DNA from: Nocardiopsis ganjiahuensis DSM 45031
GTDB lineage: Bacteria; Actinomycetota; Actinomycetes; Streptosporangiales; Streptosporangiaceae
Assembly (NCBI RefSeq): GCF_000341085.1
Contig: NZ_ANBA01000014.1
Span: 186,001-250,000, forward strand
Length of the DNA stretch: 64,000 nucleotides
Reading direction: 5' to 3'
Shown here: positions 7,453 to 15,031 of the stretch, piece after piece
Layout: every line of letters begins with the position of its first letter
Position numbering within the stretch: position 1 is the first letter of the stretch
Position numbers and translations under genes: made by a program
The notes under the pieces: model-generated
Told to the model about the DNA's origin: nothing
Database searches by the model: none
What the model saw: only the letters and a program-made list of their open reading frames with translations

Positions 7453-9150
7453 TCACTTGAGATCGGCGTCGTCGGCGCGGCCGACCCAGGCGGCGAAGTT
7501 CTCGCCGTCCTGCTTCTGCTCCTGGAAGCGCCGCAGCAGCCGCTCGACGTAGTCGGGAAGATCCTCGGCGGTGGTCTTCAACCCGCGGATCTTCTTGCCG
7601 AAGGCCTGCGTCAGACCCATCCCGCCGCCCAGGTGGATCTGGTAGCCCTCCACCTGCTCGCCGCGGTCGTCCAGCATCAGCTGGCCCTTGAGGCCGATGT
7701 CGGCGACCTGGATGCGCGCGCAGGAGTTCGGGCAGCCGTTGACGTTGATGGTCAGCGGCTCCTCGAAGTCGGGGAGGCGCTTCTCCAGCTCGTCGATGAG
7801 GGTCGCGGCGCGGCCCTTGGTCTCCACGATCGCCAGCTTGCAGAACTCGATGCCGGTGCAGGCCATGGTCTGGCGGCGGAACACACTCGGATTGACCTGG
7901 AAGTCCTCCGCCTCCAGTGCCGCCGTGATCGAGGGGACCAGGTCCTCCTCGATGTCGAGGACGACCAGCTTCTGGTCGGCGGTGGTGCGGATGCGGTCCG
8001 AACCGTGCTCCTCGGCGATCTCGGCGACCCGCAGCAGCGCGCTGCCCGAGACCCGGCCCACCTTGGGCGCGAAGCCCACGTAGAACTTTCCGTCCCGCTG
8101 GCGGTGCACGCCCACGTGGTCGCGGCGCACCCCCGGGTCCAGCTCCACGGCGGGGCCGTCGGCGAGCTTGTAGCCCAGGTACTCCTCCTCGAGCACCTCG
8201 CGGAACTTCGAAGCGCCCCACTCCTTGATCAGGAACTTGATCCGGGCGCGGGTGCGCAGCCGGCGGAAGCCGTAGTCGCGGAAGATCGAGCAGACCCCGG
8301 CCCACACCTCGCTCACCTGGTCGGGGCGCACGAAAGCGCCCAGGCGCTGGGCGAACATCGGGTTGGTGGACAGGCCGCCGCCCACGTACAGGTCGTACCC
8401 GGCCTCACCGGCCTCGTTGTACACACCCGCGAAGGCCACGTCGTTGATCTCGTGGTTGACGCAGTGCACGGTGCAGCCGGACAGCGAGGACTTGAACTTG
8501 CGCGGCAGGTTCGAGTACAGCGGGCTGCCGATGTGCTCGTCGTAGATCTGCTCGATCTGGGCGGTGGGATCCAGGACCTCGTCCTCGGCCACACCGGCCA
8601 GGGGGCAGCCGAGGATGACGCGCGGGGTGTCGCCGCAGGCCTCCATGGTGGACAGGCCCACCGACTCGAGCTTGTCCCAGATCGCGGGCACGTCCTCGAC
8701 CCGGATCCAGTGGTACTGCACGTTCTGCCGGTCGGTGATGTCGGCGGTGTCGCGCCCGTAGTCCCGTGAGATCTCCGCGACGGCGCGCAGCTGGGCGGCG
8801 GTCAGCTGGCCGCCGTCGATGCGCACGCGCAGCATGAAGTAGCGGTCGTCGAGCTCCTCGGGCTCCAGCACGGCGGTCTTGCCGCCGTCGATGCCGGGGG
8901 CGCGCTGGGTGTAGAGGCCGAACCAGCGGAAGCGTCCACGGAGGTCGGCCGGGTCGATCGAGTCGAAACCGGCCTTCGAGTAGATGTTGACGATCCGATC
9001 GCGGACGTTGAGTCCGTCGTCGTTCTTCTTGTTCTCCTCGTTCTTGTTCAGCGGCTCACGGTAGCCGAGGGCCCATTGGCCCTCGCCACGGCGGCGGCGT
9101 GGCTTGGCTGCCGTCGCTGCCTTGCCGGGCTGCGCGGAAGAGGGAGGCAT
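7453..9150 (-). CDS. sirA: Ferredoxin-dependent sulfite reductase SirA (nitrite/sulfite reductase family)
   Basis: Siroheme [4Fe-4S] enzyme performing the six-electron reduction of sulfite to sulfide. The protein has 565 residues with the two-fold nitrite/sulfite reductase repeat. Cluster ligands are C431, C437 (ACTGIEFCKLA), C473 and C477 (NGCPNSCAR). An N-terminal basic tail (AKPRRRRGEGQWALGYREPLNKNE) resembles actinobacterial SirA. The frame is open to 9219, but the ATG at 9150 with GGAGAC about 8 bases upstream is the better start. It heads an operon with the CxxC protein, cysH and the siroheme chelatase, so sulfite is its likely substrate. Upstream lie a structured leader and a cysteine-rich leader peptide. 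Confidence 0.93.
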   Translation of the reverse strand: MPPSSAQPGKAATAAKPRRRRGEGQWALGYREPLNKNEENKKNDDGLNVRDRIVNIYSKAGFDSIDPADLRGRFRWFGLYTQRAPGIDGGKTAVLEPEELDDRYFMLRVRIDGGQLTAAQLRAVAEISRDYGRDTADITDRQNVQYHWIRVEDVPAIWDKLESVGLSTMEACGDTPRVILGCPLAGVAEDEVLDPTAQIEQIYDEHIGSPLYSNLPRKFKSSLSGCTVHCVNHEINDVAFAGVYNEAGEAGYDLYVGGGLSTNPMFAQRLGAFVRPDQVSEVWAGVCSIFRDYGFRRLRTRARIKFLIKEWGASKFREVLEEEYLGYKLADGPAVELDPGVRRDHVGVHRQRDGKFYVGFAPKVGRVSGSALLRVAEIAEEHGSDRIRTTADQKLVVLDIEEDLVPSITAALEAEDFQVNPSVFRRQTMACTGIEFCKLAIVETKGRAATLIDELEKRLPDFEEPLTINVNGCPNSCARIQVADIGLKGQLMLDDRGEQVEGYQIHLGGGMGLTQAFGKKIRGLKTTAEDLPDYVERLLRRFQEQKQDGENFAAWVGRADDADLK

Positions 9151-9174
9151 CGCGGGTGTCTCCGATGGGGTCGC

Positions 9175-9302
9175 GGGGTGCTCACGGTCCCGGCGCCCGC
9201 ACCGCAGACCCGTACTCACCGCACGTCGTCGTGGCTGGTGATACGGGTGAATCCGCGTATGTGGGAGTTCGAAGGGGGGAGCGCCGGAGCCGCGCGCACC
9301 CC
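9175..9302 (-). promoter_or_regulatory. Long-range stem in the sirA leader
   Basis: Between the leader-peptide stop and sirA, GGGGTGC (9175-9181) can pair with GCACCCC (9296-9302). Inside it, 9186-9196 pairs with 9281-9291 (nine Watson-Crick pairs, one wobble, one mismatch). The enclosed ~80 bases hold no gene. Position suggests a structure that ribosome movement on the leader peptide could alter; this is inference. Confidence 0.4.
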
Positions 9303-9336
9303 TGTGTCACGGGTGCGTCATAAAGGCGGCGAGGAG

Positions 9337-9426
9337 TTATCCGACGCTGCAACAGATGGCGCTGCTGACCCGAAGAAAGTCCACGTGGCGGCGCACGCGG
9401 AGCATGGGGTCAAGAACAGCGGTCAT
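9337..9426 (-). CDS. Cysteine-rich leader peptide upstream of sirA
   Basis: Previously uncalled 29-codon reading frame, ATG at 9426 to TAA at 9337. It ends in VRRHVDFLRVSSAICCSVG with two consecutive cysteine codons (C25, C26) near the stop. The RRHVDL-x-RVSSAIC pattern matches the class annotated as putative leader peptide upstream of sulfur-metabolism genes in streptomycetes. Cysteine-rich leaders attenuate cys operons in mycobacteria. It lies 186 bp upstream of sirA on the same strand. Expected role: ribosomes stall at the Cys codons when charged tRNA-Cys is scarce, raising downstream expression. No strong SD is visible; a second in-frame ATG exists at codon 8. Confidence 0.8.
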   Translation of the reverse strand: MTAVLDPMLRVRRHVDFLRVSSAICCSVG

Positions 9427-9573
9427 GTCTCGAGAATGGCACGCGGGTCCGGCCCTTGTCCAGGCGCGCCCATCCGGGCGAGATGTGAGTCACGTCATGC
9501 TCGGGATGTGCCTGCTGCTCCCGGGACCGCTAACGTTCTCCCTGTGGTGGGATTCTGGGAGGGCCTGTGGCGC

Positions 9574-10545
9574 ATGGCCGACGCCTGGCTCCGACGGCAT
9601 CCCGTTTTCCACCACGGGGCGCTCCTGGTCCTGCGTACCGTCAAGGCCTTCGCCCGTGACCGGGTGGTCGGCCTGGCCGCTGAGTCGGCCTTCTTCGCGC
9701 TGATCTCCCTGCCCGCGCTGCTCCTCTGCCTCCTGGGTGCCCTGGGGCCGCTGGCCATGGTGTTCGGCGAGGACCTCGTGGTGGAGATCCGCGAGTGGAT
9801 GCTGGACCTGGCAGCGCGCATCCTCACCCCCGCCACCGTCGAGAGCGTGGTGGAACCGCTGGTGGACGACTTCCTCGGCGGTGTCCCGGGCGGAATCCTC
9901 TCGTTCACCTTCCTGGTGTCCCTGTGGTCGGGCTCCCGGGCGATGAACGTCTTCATCCGCTCCATCACCATCTCCTACGGCCTGGACGAACTGCGCGGCT
10001 GGCTGGGCCAGCGGCTCCTCGCCTTCTTCGCCTACCTGGGCGGCCTGCTGTTCGCGGTCCTGGTGCTGCCGGTCATGGTGGCCGGGCCCGACATCATCCA
10101 CGAACTGCTGCCGCTCACCGTGGGCCGCCTCAACCTCTTCTACTGGCCGCTCGTGGGCCTGCTCGTCATCGCCGCGGTCACCCTCCTGTACGCGCTCAGC
10201 GTGCCCGTGCGCACCCCGCTCTGGCGCCACCTGCCGGGAGCGGTCCTGGCCACCCTGGTGCTCCTCACCGGTTCCGCGGGGCTGCGCGCCTACCTGGACG
10301 CCTCCTTCGGGCAGGTGACCATCTACGGTTCCCTCGCGGCGCCGATCGCCATCCTGGCCTGGCTGTACGTCATGGCGATCGCCGTTCTCGTGGGTTCGTC
10401 GCTCAACTCCGAGATCGATGCCCTGTGGCCCACCAGGCGCACAGCCGCGGCCCGCGCCGAGCTCGCCAACCGTCACTTCGAACGCGCCGATCGGATGGCC
10501 CAGCGCCGGGAGAAGGCGGTCATCGAGACCCTCAACGGCCGCTGA
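9574..10545 (+). CDS. YihY/BrkB family inner-membrane protein
   Basis: Polytopic membrane protein (323 residues, six or more hydrophobic helices) of the YihY/virulence factor BrkB family, historically mislabelled ribonuclease BN. Typical blocks are DRVVGLAAESAFFALISLPALLL at the N-terminus and YGSLAAPIAILAWLYVMAIAVLVGSSLNSEI near the C-terminus. Start: GGGAGGG at 9557-9563 is 10 bases before the ATG at 9574, and in-frame GTGs at 9544 and 9547 are alternatives. Function in the family is unproven (transport or envelope integrity suggested). Divergent from sirA across about 420 bp. Confidence 0.85.
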   Translation: MADAWLRRHPVFHHGALLVLRTVKAFARDRVVGLAAESAFFALISLPALLLCLLGALGPLAMVFGEDLVVEIREWMLDLAARILTPATVESVVEPLVDDFLGGVPGGILSFTFLVSLWSGSRAMNVFIRSITISYGLDELRGWLGQRLLAFFAYLGGLLFAVLVLPVMVAGPDIIHELLPLTVGRLNLFYWPLVGLLVIAAVTLLYALSVPVRTPLWRHLPGAVLATLVLLTGSAGLRAYLDASFGQVTIYGSLAAPIAILAWLYVMAIAVLVGSSLNSEIDALWPTRRTAAARAELANRHFERADRMAQRREKAVIETLNGR

Positions 10546-10658
10546 CCACAAACGGCCAGGGAGCCCACGGCACCGGGTTTGCCGGTATTTTCACGATGTC
10601 CGGCGGGAAGCCGCGAACCCGCCGCCCCGGTCCCGGACCTCCCTCCTGAAAGGCCCTC

Positions 10659-11519
10659 GTGCGATCCCCCAGCGGGCCCCCGCTCCACCCACCGGTCCTC
10701 CTCGGTTCCTGCTCCCTCATGGCTTCCTGCCTCGGTTTCCTGCTGTGGAACACCCTGACCGTGGGCCACCCCCTGCGCGGAGGATTCCCCCTGGCCTTCC
10801 TGGGCCTGACACTCGTCGTCCTGGCGGTGCTCTTCCTCGCCGCTCTGCCCCGGCGCCCCGGCGAGCCCGCGCCGCCGGCCCACACCAGGATCTTCGTCTG
10901 GCTGCCGTGTCCGGTGGCGTTGACGTCTTTGCTGCTGATCGTCTCCGAGCTGCACCCCCACCCGCGGCTGTGGCCGCTCCTCCTGCTGCCCCTCACCGGG
11001 CTGGCCCTCGCCTTCCTGGGCGTCCGGGGCCACCTCCGCCGGGTCCCGGACGAACCCGATCGCGGCCCGGCCCCGAAGGAGCCCCGGCGCTATCCGGTCA
11101 CCGCCTCCCAGCGCTTCGGCACGGCCGCCCTGATGACCACCTTCCTGAGCCACATGCTCTTCTATCTGCTCCACACCGGGCACCTGCCCGGGGTCCGCCC
11201 CGGCTCCACTCTGATCCTCCTGTTCCTGGTGGCCGTGCTGGCCGCCCTCGCCCTCCAAACGGCTGAGCCGGCTCTACCGCCACGCTTCAGCGGATCGGCC
11301 CGACCCCCGATGGTCAACGGCGTCTTCACCTGGCTGGCCTGGTTCACGGTCCCGGTCTCGGTCATGCCCAGCACGGTGGTCCTGGTCGAGCCTCAGCTGG
11401 TCCCGTCGTTCTGGCCCTTCGCCCTGTTCCCCGCGTCGGCGCTCGTCCTCGCCTTCCTCACCACCCACGCCTACTTCCGGGAACGCGTCCGACAGCCCGA
11501 GGAAGAGGAAGCCGCATGA
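10659..11519 (+). CDS. Polytopic membrane protein of unknown function
   Basis: 286 residues with about eight hydrophobic helices: two N-terminal (SCSLMASCLGFLLW and FLGLTLVVLAVLFLAAL), several central, and two at the C-terminus. Between them are basic, proline-rich loops, and the tail is acidic (EEEEAA). No family motif recognised. GTG start at 10659 is preceded by GAAAGG. It overlaps the next gene by ATGA (stop 11517-11519, next ATG 11516), so the two are translated together and probably act together in the membrane. Confidence 0.7.
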   Translation: MRSPSGPPLHPPVLLGSCSLMASCLGFLLWNTLTVGHPLRGGFPLAFLGLTLVVLAVLFLAALPRRPGEPAPPAHTRIFVWLPCPVALTSLLLIVSELHPHPRLWPLLLLPLTGLALAFLGVRGHLRRVPDEPDRGPAPKEPRRYPVTASQRFGTAALMTTFLSHMLFYLLHTGHLPGVRPGSTLILLFLVAVLAALALQTAEPALPPRFSGSARPPMVNGVFTWLAWFTVPVSVMPSTVVLVEPQLVPSFWPFALFPASALVLAFLTTHAYFRERVRQPEEEEAA

Positions 11520-12322
11520 GGACCTCGCACATGATGGCGAACTTTCCCTCGCTCGCCTCGCTGGCGGTGATCCTCACCGCGGCGCAGATTCATCTCTTCG
11601 GAGGCCAGGTGCCCTTCATGGCGGGCCTGTGGATGGCGGTGGGGCTGTTGGCCGCGACCGCGATGTCCTGTCTCTACGCGTTCTTGGACCTGACCCCGTC
11701 GGAGAGACGCAGGTCCAGAGGGGCAGCCAACCCCTTCGAGAGGATGGCCGACGCCAACCTGATCATGTCGGCGTTCGGCCTGCCGGTTGCCGCCGTCGCG
11801 ACGGTGCTGACCGGACAGTGGGCTCTGGTCCTGCCGCTGCTGGCCGGGGTGGGCGGTCTCGTGATGGCGCTCGTGGCTCAGCACCGGGAGCGGAACGAAG
11901 CCGATTCCCCTCCGTCCGAGGCCACTCCGAAGCTGGTCGGACTGCTTCCGGGAACGCCGCTTCCGGAGGGGTGGATTCCCGTCTACGTGCACCGCCCGAC
12001 GGGTCTCTACCGCGACATGCTGGTGGACTACCGCGTTCACATGGACGGTGCCCGGGTCGGAACGGTGGGGGCGGGGGAGACCCTGCTGGTCGGTCTGACA
12101 GCCGGTCCACACGTGGTCCAGGGCTGGATCCACGGGTACGGCAGTCCGCCGTTGCACCTGTCTCCGAACACGGGGGAGTCCGTGCACCTGGTGCTGGAAC
12201 CCGATGGGACGGCCCTGGACGCACTGCCCAAAATGTTCGACAAGGGCCGTTACCTCCGGCTCACCCGACGTGACCAGCTCTGGGCAGGCCCCGGAACGGG
12301 TGCGCAGGGGGTGAACCGGTGA
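11516..12322 (+). CDS. Membrane protein with C-terminal beta-rich domain, unknown function
   Basis: 268 residues. Four predicted membrane helices fill the first ~120 residues (for example LASLAVILTAAQIHLFGG and ALVLPLLAGVGGLVMALVA). A soluble C-terminal domain of about 130 residues follows, with repeated short beta strands (VPVYVHRPTGLYRD-like through HVVQGWIHGYG to HLVLEPDG), resembling a carrier or transthyretin-type sandwich. Translationally coupled to the upstream membrane protein by ATGA. A hairpin plus TTTT terminator follows at 12341-12360, so the pair is probably the end of the unit. Confidence 0.68.
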   Translation: MRTSHMMANFPSLASLAVILTAAQIHLFGGQVPFMAGLWMAVGLLAATAMSCLYAFLDLTPSERRRSRGAANPFERMADANLIMSAFGLPVAAVATVLTGQWALVLPLLAGVGGLVMALVAQHRERNEADSPPSEATPKLVGLLPGTPLPEGWIPVYVHRPTGLYRDMLVDYRVHMDGARVGTVGAGETLLVGLTAGPHVVQGWIHGYGSPPLHLSPNTGESVHLVLEPDGTALDALPKMFDKGRYLRLTRRDQLWAGPGTGAQGVNR

Positions 12323-12340
12323 GCCTCGTGGAACTCCGTG

Positions 12341-12360
12341 TGGCCGGATCCGGCCATTTT
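12341..12360 (+). terminator. Intrinsic terminator of the two-gene membrane operon
   Basis: Palindrome TGGCCGGATCCGGCCA (6-bp stem, GATC loop) followed directly by TTTT, 19 bp beyond the stop codon at 12322. One of the few terminators here with a U-run. Confidence 0.65.
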
Positions 12361-12694
12361 CGGCGTGAACCTCGTCGCCTTCTGGAGTGTCCACTCCAGG
12401 GTCGGTGGAGTGAGTTGGATCCGGTCCGTGGCAGGGGTTCTGAAGTCACAGCAGGTCAGTGCAGGCGAAGTGAGAACCCGAGTGGAAGAAGCACGACCGG
12501 TGTCCGATTCCCGGGTGGAGGCACGGAGTGAACACCCTCTGGAACGATCAGTATCATCACGTGCAGCAATGGCTACCCGTGTGCCGATACCCCCTGCTCG
12601 GTCACCCCGCCGAGCCACGGCACCTCGTCACCGCTGACCTTCCCCTGCTCCCGTACACGAACAGGTTCACGTTCCCCATGCCTTCGGAGGCACC
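12361..12694. other. Gene-free interval with a short palindrome
   Basis: No convincing gene on either strand; the short open frames lack the GC third-position pattern and an SD. A perfect 8-bp inverted repeat, CTGGAGTG / CACTCCAG, with a 2-base spacer lies at 12382-12399 and could be an operator. The last 30 bases form the leader of the next gene with GGAGG just before its ATG. Confidence 0.4.
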
Positions 12695-14140
12695 ATGAGC
12701 CGGGCGTCCCGTCCGGGGTACTCCCGGCCCACCGCCGTCATCGTCATCGCTCCCGATGAACGCAGCGCCGAGATCGTCATCGAGGGGCACCGCCAGGTGG
12801 TGACCGGGCTCGCCCCCAAGGACACCAGGCGTGCGGCGCTGGACGTCGCCACCGGCTACGCCGCCCGTATCGGCCAGCCGGTGCTCGTCGACGCCCGGGA
12901 CGCCAACGGTTACTGGCGTCTGGTCGCGACCCCCGACGGTGTCGTGCAGGCCGCGGAGCAGAGCGTGCCGGACCGCCCCCCGGCGCCCGTGCAAGGGCCC
13001 GCCCCGGTGGCCCAAGGGCAGGGGAGCCTCGGCAGGAAGCTGGTGATGGGCGGAGCCGCCGTGCTCGCCCTGCTGCTCGTCATCGGAGGCGGCGTGGTCG
13101 TCACCCGATTCCTCCCGGGCACCTCCGACGCCTCCGGGGAGGATGAGCCCGAGGACAACTCCGTGCTCCTGGAGTACTCGGCCCCGCCGGGGTTCGAGCC
13201 GGTCGTCGACCTCACCGAGGAGCTCGCCCCCGAGTCCCAGCCCGGGATCAGCCGTGACGGTTCGGCCCTGGCCTACGTCGACCCCGAGGAGCGCCTCAAC
13301 CTGATCGACGCCGACGGTTCGCGTCAATGGTCGGTGGACCTGCCCTTCGAAGCGGCCTCCGGGCTCGGCGCGCCCCGCTTCGTGGAGTACGGCGGCGAGA
13401 GCACCATCGTGATGGAGACCGCCGAGACCCTGTGGTTCTGGCCCGAGTCGGGCGGCTCGGCCACCAGCGTCGAACTCCCCGAGGCCGGCTCCGCCCGGTA
13501 CGCCGGTGATTCGGTTCTGATCCGTGACGACGACGCCTCCTACCTGCCGATCGACGGCGAGCTCGAGGAGTTCGACGCCCCCGGAAGCTCGGTTCCGATG
13601 CTCGCCGTGAACGACCGTGCCCTGACCGCCGTCGTCACCGGCCCCTGGAACTGGGTGGACACCGATGGTGACACCGAACAGGTCCACGCCGCGCGCCCCA
13701 GCGAGGCAGGTGAGATGGAGGCCGTGCTCACCGCCCTGCGGGAGTACGTCATCATCCGCTGGGAGCCGCTCCAGGGCGACGGCTCGATCCTGGCCTTCCA
13801 CGACCGCGAGGACGGTTCCGTGCTCGGTTCCGCCGCGATCGAGGAGGACGCGCTGGAGGACGTCGGACACCTCTCCGCGCCCATCGGCGTCGAACAGGTC
13901 GCCTACGGTCCGGTGCTGTTCGACCCCGCCTCCGGCGAGACCACCGTCGTCCCGGGCTTCATCCCCGAGATCACGGTCGGCGACCAGGTCTTCGGAGAAC
14001 TGGACGGGACCCGGGTGGCGCTGGACGCCTCCGGGGAGCCCACCGAGGTTCCCGAGGACGCACAGACTCCGCGCGGCCTTCTCGGCGACCGCGCGGTGGT
14101 GGTGCACGACGGCCACCTGTATGCCATCCCCCCTGAGTAG
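12695..14140 (+). CDS. Single-pass membrane protein with extracytoplasmic beta-propeller
   Basis: 481 residues. The N-terminal ~105 are cytoplasmic and contain a small alpha/beta domain (TAVIVIAPDERSAEIVIEG). A single helix spans about residues 109-136 (VMGGAAVLALLLVIGGGVVV). The exported part has repeated beta-blade units of the PQQ/WD40 type, such as LAYVDPEERLNLIDADGSRQWSV. No catalytic motif. SD GGAGG precedes the ATG at 12695. It sits 30 bp upstream of the LAATG surface protein and likely shares its transcript, suggesting a joint cell-surface role. Fold assignment is inferred from repeat pattern only. Confidence 0.7.
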   Translation: MSRASRPGYSRPTAVIVIAPDERSAEIVIEGHRQVVTGLAPKDTRRAALDVATGYAARIGQPVLVDARDANGYWRLVATPDGVVQAAEQSVPDRPPAPVQGPAPVAQGQGSLGRKLVMGGAAVLALLLVIGGGVVVTRFLPGTSDASGEDEPEDNSVLLEYSAPPGFEPVVDLTEELAPESQPGISRDGSALAYVDPEERLNLIDADGSRQWSVDLPFEAASGLGAPRFVEYGGESTIVMETAETLWFWPESGGSATSVELPEAGSARYAGDSVLIRDDDASYLPIDGELEEFDAPGSSVPMLAVNDRALTAVVTGPWNWVDTDGDTEQVHAARPSEAGEMEAVLTALREYVIIRWEPLQGDGSILAFHDREDGSVLGSAAIEEDALEDVGHLSAPIGVEQVAYGPVLFDPASGETTVVPGFIPEITVGDQVFGELDGTRVALDASGEPTEVPEDAQTPRGLLGDRAVVVHDGHLYAIPPE

Positions 14141-14170
14141 ATCAGTACACAAGTGAAGGAAAGGAGTGGG

Positions 14171-14920
14171 ATGACCCCCAAAAAACGGGTACTCACCGTC
14201 ACCGCGGCCAGCCTGTTCATGGCCGGTTTCTCTGTCGGCCCGGTGTTCGCTGCCGAGACCGTGGACCAGACCGCCCCCGAGGCGACCGAGGAGACGGTTC
14301 AGGCCCCGGTGATCGACCTCGAGCCGGTCGTGGAGACCCTCGAGAGCGTCATCACGTTCGACATTCCGGACGGGGACGAGGGCGAGAGCCCTGTGCCGGA
14401 GGAGCCGCCGGCCCCGGTTGACCCGCCGGACCCGGTGGACCCGCCGGACCCCGGTGACGGCGAGGACCCCGGCGACCCGGGTGACCCCGGCGACCCTGGC
14501 GATCCCGGTGACCCGGGAGACCCGGGCGATCCTGGTGACCCCGGCGATCCTGGTGACCCGGGCGACCCGGGTGACCCCGGTGACCCCGGCGATCCTGGTG
14601 ACCCCGGAGACCCGGGCGACCCCGGTAACCCCGGTAACCCGGGCGACCCCGGCAACCCGGACGAGGGCAGCAACCCGGGCGACGACAACCAGACCCCTGG
14701 TGACAGCGCCCCCGGTACCTCTGCCCCCGGTAGCTCCGCCCCGGCTCCGGCCACCGGCGGCAGCTCTGGCGGCAGCTCTGGTGGCAGTGCCGCCGGCAGC
14801 GAGAACCTCGCGGCCACCGGTGTCGACATGTCGGGCTTCGTGCTCGGCGGCGCCGTCGTGACCGGTATCGGCGCTCTGGCCCTGTGGGCCGGCAGCCGTC
14901 GTCCGGGCATGGCTGAGTAA
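14171..14920 (+). CDS. Collagen-like Gly-Asp-Pro repeat surface protein with LAATG sortase motif
   Basis: 249 residues. The signal peptide ends at FAA-ET near residue 27. After an acidic spacer and a Pro-rich run (VDPPDPVDPPDP) comes a long GDP triplet array, then GNP variants, a Ser/Gly/Thr-rich linker and the sorting signal. That signal is LAATG at 213-217, a hydrophobic helix (GFVLGGAVVTGIGALALW) and an RR-containing tail. LAxTG is recognised by class E sortases, so it should be covalently attached to the cell wall. The frame is open to 14153, but AAGGAG at 14161-14166 supports the ATG at 14171. The repeats carry Asp rather than hydroxyproline-like residues, so a true triple helix is uncertain. 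Confidence 0.85.
   Translation: MTPKKRVLTVTAASLFMAGFSVGPVFAAETVDQTAPEATEETVQAPVIDLEPVVETLESVITFDIPDGDEGESPVPEEPPAPVDPPDPVDPPDPGDGEDPGDPGDPGDPGDPGDPGDPGDPGDPGDPGDPGDPGDPGDPGDPGDPGDPGDPGNPGNPGDPGNPDEGSNPGDDNQTPGDSAPGTSAPGSSAPAPATGGSSGGSSGGSAAGSENLAATGVDMSGFVLGGAVVTGIGALALWAGSRRPGMAE
14462..14660 (+). repeat. Tandem 9-base GDP-coding repeat
   Basis: About 21 consecutive copies of a 9-base unit encoding Gly-Asp-Pro (GGC/GGT GAC/GAT CCC/CCG/CCT), degrading to Gly-Asn-Pro at the 3' end. Synonymous changes between units show it is maintained at protein level, and the copy number is likely variable between strains. Confidence 0.9.
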
Positions 14921-14961
14921 CACAGCGCTCGGTCCCACATCCCCGTGGGTCTGACGCGGGG

Positions 14962-15003
14962 AAGGGCCCCGCCCGCCGGAGGAATCCGGTGGGCGGGGCC
15001 CTT
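14962..15003. terminator. Strong bidirectional terminator
   Basis: 19-bp stem (14962-14980 with 14985-15003, one G-T wobble; core GGGCCCCGCCC) with a GGAA loop. It lies between the convergent surface-protein gene and MFS transporter gene. Confidence 0.85.
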
Positions 15004-15031
15004 CTGTCGGTCCCGGGCCCGCAGGCCCCGA

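Noticed and set aside
9356-9703. Plus-strand ORF beginning MALLTRRKSTWRRTRS in the sirA upstream region
   Set aside because: Looks superficially like an LTRR leader peptide, but the cysteine-ended peptide is on the opposite strand, which faces sirA; the plus-strand frame lacks Cys and conservation pattern.
14462-14660. Regular 9-base repeat as a CRISPR-like array
   Set aside because: No spacers; units are contiguous, codon-sized and encode Gly-Asp-Pro in a signal-peptide protein.
12602-14938. A 778-codon antisense frame opposite the propeller and GDP-repeat genes
   Set aside because: Repetitive VARVAGVTRVA-like sequence is the complement of the GDP repeat; the sense frames have signal peptide, SD and sorting signal.
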